Positions 8,461 to 12,490 of a DNA stretch of 12,490 nt are shown here, one piece after another; position 1 is the stretch's first letter; each line of letters opens with the position of its first letter. Source of the stretch: Emergomyces orientalis (taxonomy: Eukaryota; Ascomycota; Eurotiomycetes; Onygenales; Ajellomycetaceae); the NCBI GenBank assembly GCA_002110485.1, contig MOWL01000062.1, forward strand, positions 1 through 12,490, in the 5' to 3' direction. The position numbers were made by a program, and so were the translations under genes. The notes under the pieces are model-generated. The model saw only the letters and a list, made by a program, of their open reading frames with translations, was not told the DNA's origin and did not search any database.

Positions 8461-10437
8461 CTAACTTTTATTATAAGCTTTATTAAAAAGAGTAAAAATA
8501 GTAAACAATAAAAGTAATAAAATATTACCATCTATAAAACTAAAATAAAATAAAGAAATATAAGAAAAAAATCCAATTAAAATGTATAAACCATAAGAAG
8601 TTATAATACCAGTACTTAAACTACCTATATTATTACTTAAAGCTAATAGACTTTTTTCTAAACCATAAGGTCCTAAAAATTCTACAGAACCTTTATCAAG
8701 AACTTTTGTAGTTTGACCACCTAAATTTAAAACAACATCAGTAATATAATTATTATAAAAAAGTTCTATAAGAAATCTTTGATTAAAGAAACTAAATAAA
8801 TTATAACCTAATTTAGTATATTTAAATTTAATAAGAAATAAACCAAAAAATTCTGAAAAAAGTATAGAAATAAAGCTTAAGCTAATAGTAAGAATAAAAG
8901 GCAATAATTTAAAAAAAGTAGAAACAGCAAATTCAGTCTCTAACATACATTCATGTAAAGGATGAATAAATAAACTATTATCAGAAAAAAAACCAGTAGC
9001 TAAACCTATAAACAAATCTTTAGTTAAATAACCAAAAAAAATAGAAAAAATAGCTAATATAATTAAAGGTAAATTAATAAATAAATCACCTTGATCAGCT
9101 TTTTTATAAGTAATTAAAGGTCCATTAGGATTACTTAAAAAAGTTAAATATAAAACTTTTACTGAATATAGTGTAGTAAACATAGCACCAATAGTAGCTA
9201 AAAAATAGACAATAATACTAGATAAATAAAATTGACCATAAGCAGATTCTAGAATAAAATCTTTAGAATAAAATCCGGTCATAAAAGGAATAGCAGCTAA
9301 ACTTAAAGAAGCTATTAACATAACTGAATAAATTAAAGGTAAAAAAGCCTTTAAACCACCAAATTTTCTAAAATCTTGATTATCTGCTACTGAATGTATG
9401 ATTGCACCAGCACCTAAAAATAAAAGTGCTTTATAAAAAGCATGATTTACTAAATGAAATAAAGCAATATTATATGATGATAGACCGATCGCTATAACCA
9501 TCATACCTAATTGGCTCATAGTAGAATAAGCTATAACTTTCTTAATATCTTGTTGAAATAAACCTATAACTGAACTAAATACAGTTGTTATAGCCCCTAC
9601 TCATAAACAAAGTAATAATACAGTAGAACTGTATTCTATTAAAGGTGAAGATCTCATTAATAAATATACACCAGCTGTAACCATTGTCGCAGCGTGGATT
9701 AAAGCAGATACTGGTGTAGGTCCTTCCATAGCTTGGGGCAATCAAACGTGAAGACCTATCTGAGAACTTTTAGCCATAGCACCTATTAATAAACAAATAC
9801 CAATTAAAGTAATAATGTTATTATTTAAATATGGAGCTATGGAAAATATTGTTGAATAATTTATATTACCAAAAGATCATATAATTATAAACATACCTAT
9901 CATTAAAAAACAATCTCCTACTCTATTAGTTAAAAAAGCTGAAATAGAGCTTTGATTTGCAGCTATTCTAGTAAATCAAAAATTTATTAATAAGTATGAG
10001 CAAACTCCAACACCTTCTCAACCTAAAAACATCAATAAATAATTATTAGCTGTTACTAGAATAATCATCATAAAAGTGAATAAACTTAAATAACTAAAAA
10101 ATCTTTGATTGTGTGGATCATGGCTCATATAACCTATAGAATATATGTGAACTAGACTAGAAACAATTAATACTGGTATTAACATAGAAACAGTTAAACT
10201 ATCATAATAAAAACCTCAATTAACATTAAGAGATTCTGAATCTATTCATCTTATTAAATCTATAGTTACAGGTATATTATTATAACCTACTTCTATAAAA
10301 GCTAATAAAGCAAAAAAAGTTGTTATTATAATAGAGCTAGATGTAATTAATTGTGCTCCTTTAGTTCCTAAATTTCTACCAAAAAAACCTGAAAAAATTG
10401 AACCTAATAATGGTAAAATAATAATAACTAAATACAT
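8461..10437 (-). CDS. nad5: NADH dehydrogenase subunit 5 (right copy, intact)
   Basis: The frame is open for 658 residues under code 4, from ATG 10437 to TAG 8463-8461. It is the largest antiporter-like subunit of complex I, at the distal end of the membrane arm, and drives proton translocation. The N-terminus reads MYLVIIILPLLGSIFSGFFG, normal for the family, where the left copy is broken. Key residues are Glu141 (GWEGVG), Lys223 (AMAKSSQIGLHVWLP) and His248 (LIHAATMVTAG), six positions before the equivalent E. coli NuoL residues. Further on come QQDIKKVIAYSTMSQLG and HAFYKALLFLGAG, then a hydrophobic tail. The ATG overlaps the nad4L stop by one base, so the two are surely co-transcribed. 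Length is ordinary for fungi. Confidence 0.96.
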
Positions 10438-10706
10438 TATGAATATTGTATTGCAATACTACCTCTTAATCTATAAAAAGCTACTAATATACCTAAACCT
10501 ATTGCAGATTCTGCACCAGCAATAGTTATAATATATATAGCAAAAGTTTGACCTAAAATATCATCAAAATTTAATGAACTTATTAATATTAAAAAAGTAA
10601 TAGACAATAACATAATTTCAATAGAAATTAACATTAATATAATATTTTTTCTATTTAGAACAAAACCTAAGATTCCTATTAAAAATAATATTAATGAAAG
10701 ATTCAT
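10437..10706 (-). CDS. nad4L: NADH dehydrogenase subunit 4L (complete)
   Basis: This 89-residue protein is the normal length for this small complex I membrane subunit (NuoK type). It has three hydrophobic segments. Conserved acidic residues are seen in LISIEIMLLS, within the membrane, and in GAESAIGLGILVAFYRLRG. The ATG at 10706 follows an 80-bp A/T spacer after cox2. The TAA shares its A with the nad5 ATG (TAATG), a coupling common in fungal mtDNA. Only its 3' third lies in the palindrome: the repeat ends at 10525, and bases 10526-10706 are single copy here. Confidence 0.96.
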   Translation of the reverse strand: MNLSLILFLIGILGFVLNRKNIILMLISIEIMLLSITFLILISSLNFDDILGQTFAIYIITIAGAESAIGLGILVAFYRLRGSIAIQYS

Positions 10707-10786
10707 ATTATTGCTTCACATATAAGATTTATGTATATAAAAAAAAAATTTTTTTTTTTACTTTTATTAATAATATATATATCTTA
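10707..10786 (-). other. cox2-nad4L spacer with long A/T palindrome
   Basis: This 80-bp spacer has no gene. It contains A10T11 on the + strand (10739-10759), the longest A-run/T-run palindrome in the window, and beside it the motif TTTTTATATACATAAA on the - strand (10743-10728). The run lengths should be treated as uncertain in a sequence with other homopolymer errors. Confidence 0.7.
10728..10743 (-). promoter_or_regulatory. Possible 3'-end/processing motif between cox2 and nad4L
   Basis: TTTTTATATACATAAA lies about 43 bases after the cox2 stop and 21 bases before the nad4L start. The same 16 bases follow atp9 at 12002-11987, and a shorter form follows nad2. It may be a cleavage signal separating the cox2 and nad4L messages. 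Alternatively it is a promoter-like A/T element or coincidence. Confidence 0.3.
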
Positions 10787-11605
10787 TTAATCACTCATTT
10801 GGTCACGTAATCAAAGTAAGAATTTTTTTAAACTTACAGATTGTATAGCTATAGGCATAGAACTATGTAATATACCACAAATTTCTGAACATTGTCCGAA
10901 ATAAGTTCCTTGTCTGTTTAAATAAACAGAAGATTGATTTAATCTTCCTGGATATGCATCACACTTAATACCTAAAGAAGGGCAGGCAAAAGAATGTATA
11001 ACATCAGCAGCTGATACTACAAATCTTGTGTGTGTTAATTCAGGTATAATTACTCTATTATCTACTTCTAACATTCTTAATGTACCTTCTTCTAAATCAG
11101 CATCTGGTACTATATAAGAGTCGAATTCTATAAATTCATTATCTACATTTGTAAAATCCGGATATTGATAACTTCAATATCATTGGTGACCTTCACCATA
11201 TATAACTAAAGATGGATCCATTACTTCATCCATTAAATAAAGTAATTTAAAAGAAGGGAATGCAATAAGAATTAATATTACTGCAGGTGTTATAGTTCAA
11301 ATTAACTCTATTAATGTTCCATGATTCATATATTTATGAGATATTACAGATTTTGTCGCTTTAAAAGTTTTTATTATAACTATCATCATTCATGTTACAG
11401 TAAATAATATTATAGCTAAATAAAACATTATATTATTATGTAATTCCTCAATTCCTTCCATTTGAGGAGTAGCACTATCTTGAAAATATAGACCTCAAGG
11501 ACTTGGTGCATCTAAATCACTATTTGAATTAAAATTTATAAAATCCTTAATACTATCTATTATATTAAGGAGTAATAATTTATTATAACTAACAAAATTT
11601 ACCAT
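10787..11605 (-). CDS. cox2: Cytochrome c oxidase subunit II
   Basis: The frame is open for 272 residues with TGA as Trp, from ATG 11605 to TAA 10789-10787. Cox2 receives electrons from cytochrome c through its binuclear CuA centre in the intermembrane space. CuA ligands are visible: His204 in ADVIHSF, then Cys239, Glu241, Cys243, His247 and Met250 in GQCSEICGILHSSM. The aromatic electron-entry patch is HQWYWSY at 140-146. Two membrane helices lie at about residues 59-80 and 98-123. The first 30 or so residues precede the usual mature start (DAPSPWGLYFQDSATP) and are probably a leader removed after export, longer than the 15 of yeast. Motif spacing is consistent throughout, so no indel is seen. 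Sequence wording suggests Basidiomycota. Confidence 0.97.
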
Positions 11606-11651
11606 ATAAAAAATATTATAAACTTAATTTCTATCTATTTTTAATTTCACT

Positions 11652-11672
11652 GAAAAAATTTTAAATTTTTTC
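11652..11672. other. Perfect A/T stem-loop in cox2 leader region
   Basis: A 10-base arm, GAAAAAATTT, and its exact complement, AAATTTTTTC, flank a single T. It lies about 50 bp upstream of the cox2 start. It is of the same A-run/T-run class as the palindromes at other gene junctions. Function is unknown. Confidence 0.5.
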
Positions 11673-11986
11673 TTATAACATACACTAGTTTTTGTATAAT
11701 ATAAAATTTATACTATTTAATTCTTAATACCTTATAAAAAGGGATTTTTTTTATATTAAGTCTAAATTAGACTAATTTATTAAAAATTTAATAAAAAATT
11801 TATTTTTATATTAATCTCTATCCATTCTGATAGATCACAATGACTAATAACTTATTGTTGCAAACTATATTAATTTAACTAAATATAAATTTTATTCTAA
11901 ATATCTTTAATAAATAATTATAAGTCATTACGTCTTTTAATAAATATATCTAATAAAAGATCTTAAATAATTAACATTAATTTATT

Positions 11987-12002
11987 TTTATGTATATAAA
12001 AA
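11987..12002 (-). promoter_or_regulatory. Possible 3'-end/processing motif after atp9
   Basis: TTTTTATATACATAAA begins seven bases past the atp9 stop. It is identical over 16 bases to the element after cox2 and similar to the one after nad2. Position just behind stop codons favours an RNA 3'-end signal over a promoter. Confidence 0.35.
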
Positions 12003-12009
12003 TAATAAA

Positions 12010-12233
12010 TTAAGCCACGTATAATAATAAAAAAGCCATCATTAAAGCAAATAATCCTGTTGCTTCTGCAAAAGCAAAACCTAAGATAGCATATGCGAAT
12101 AATTGACCTTTTAATGAAGGGTTTCTAGCAACACCTAATATTAAAGCACCGAAAACAACACCTATTCCAACACCAGCACCTATTAAACCTGTTGTAGCTA
12201 ATCCTGTTCTATAATTTTTGCAGCTTGTATCAT
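12010..12233 (-). CDS. atp9: ATP synthase subunit 9 (c subunit), one-base frameshift
   Basis: This is the proteolipid that forms the rotating proton ring of F0. The ATG at 12233-12231 begins MIQAAKII, the expected Atp9 start. At about 12207-12212 the sequence reads ATAGAACAGG where the family requires one more base (ATAGGAACAGG), so the frame shifts into TAG. From GLATTGLIGAGVGIGVVFGA onward the frame is right and ends LLLYVA at TAA 12012-12010. With the base restored the protein would be 74 residues, the normal size. The proton-binding Glu is present in GFAFAEATGLF, in the second helix, as are the loop residues ARNPS. A longer frame reading through from 12267 is an artefact of the shift. This copy lies outside the palindrome, so no second copy can check it. 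Confidence 0.92.
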
Positions 12234-12490
12234 TTTTTTTTTTTTCACATACAATGAGGATACTCAAATTATTATAATCTATAATATAAAATTATAAACT
12301 TATAAATATTTTTTATTTTTTTTTCACAAACATCAAGTTTATTCTAAATGTTATTAAGATGAGTTGAACACCTTTAAAATATTACTTTTATTTGTACTTA
12401 CCTATATAATAATTCAGAATTTAAAACTTACTTAATTTAGGTGTAGATTATCCAAATACTTTTAATAAATTTTAAGTATTAAAGAGAAAA
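12234..12490 (-). other. atp9 upstream noncoding region
   Basis: About 257 bp to the window edge with no gene I can support. Directly before the atp9 ATG, the - strand has an A-run of 12. A hairpin at 12357-12373 reads AGGTG TTCAACT CATCT on the - strand and resembles a tRNA T-arm, but no acceptor, D-arm or anticodon arm fits around it. Another short inverted repeat, AATACTT/AAGTATT, lies near 12454-12480. Promoter and 5' leader of atp9 may lie here, but I cannot point to a motif. Confidence 0.6.

Larger units (their letters stand above)
5288..10525 (-). repeat. Right arm of giant inverted repeat
   Basis: This is the mirror copy of 1-5240 and carries cob, nad2, nad5 and the 3' end of nad4L on the - strand. 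It is the arm that continues into single-copy sequence (the rest of nad4L, cox2, atp9), so it is the better candidate for the native arrangement. Its nad5 and nad4L are open, unlike the left copies, but its cob lacks one base at 5766-5769. Confidence 0.95.
11606..12009 (-). other. atp9-cox2 intergenic region
   Basis: About 400 bp with no coding frame or recognisable tRNA. It holds several short inverted repeats: GAAAAAATTT/AAATTTTTTC at 11652-11672, AGTCTAA/TTAGACT near 11760-11774, CTATC/GATAG at 11818-11833, and TCTTTTA/TAAAAGA at 11933-11960. The part at about 11810-11875 is less A/T-biased than the rest, and I could not assign it. A 12-base repeat, TTTATTCTAAAT, occurs at 11891 and again at 12338. 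The cox2 leader and the atp9 3' end must lie here. Confidence 0.65.

Noticed and set aside
1..10525. Two functional gene sets from an established duplication
   Set aside because: Left nad5 and both cob copies are not open as written, and the defects are homopolymer indels, so the window does not support two working sets. The palindrome itself is kept as a finding.
12010..12267. 85-residue Atp9 with a longer N-terminus starting at 12267
   Set aside because: The extra N-terminal residues come from reading the wrong frame through the A-run and the frameshift. The expected start MIQAAK is present at 12233.
12357..12373. tRNA gene on the - strand, from a T-arm-like hairpin
   Set aside because: AGGTG TTCAACT CATCT looks like a T-arm, but the sequence about 48 bases upstream cannot pair with the following seven bases, and no D-arm or anticodon arm can be drawn.

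Overview
The window reads as fungal mitochondrial DNA. It is very A+T-rich. Every Trp codon I read is TGA, and CTN codons fall at leucine positions, so genetic code 4 fits and yeast code 3 does not. All genes are core respiratory-chain genes: atp9, cox2, nad4L, nad5, nad2 and cob. nad4L and nad5 overlap at TAATG, as in many fungi. The Cox2 wording (for example GEGHQWYWSYQYPDF and ACPSLGIKCDAYPGRLNQ) looks most like Basidiomycota to me from memory, but I could not search and hold this only moderately.

Layout. One single-copy block and one giant inverted repeat make up the window. Bases 1-5240 carry, on the + strand, the 3' end of nad4L, then nad5, nad2 and cob. A spacer of about 47 bp (5241-5287) follows. 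Bases 5288-10525 then repeat the whole segment in reverse complement: cob, nad2, nad5, nad4L on the - strand. The right arm continues beyond the palindrome on the - strand into complete nad4L, cox2 and atp9 (10526-12490). Read along the - strand, the unique gene order is atp9, cox2, nad4L, nad5, nad2, cob, all on one strand and without introns.

The arms match in register over nad5 and nad2; paired coordinates sum to 10526 throughout. They disagree by small, mostly homopolymer indels at the left edge of the window (about 1-175), in cob, and next to the spacer. Neither cob copy is open as written, and their breaks are at different places. Left nad5 is broken while right nad5 is open. The single-copy atp9 also has a one-base frameshift. 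Sequencing or assembly indels are the simplest reading. The palindrome is then either a fold-back artefact or a real feature: an inverted-repeat isoform, a dimer junction, or a hairpin end of a linear mtDNA. The spacer is itself an imperfect hairpin, which fits a snap-back or a terminal loop.

Function. Nad2, Nad4L and Nad5 are proton-pumping membrane subunits of complex I, Cob is the catalytic cytochrome b of complex III, Cox2 is the CuA subunit of complex IV, and Atp9 is the proteolipid ring of ATP synthase. Gene junctions are A/T-rich, carry repeated A-run/T-run palindromes, and three share a possible 3'-processing motif. I found no tRNA, rRNA, intron, homing endonuclease, CRISPR array or insertion sequence.
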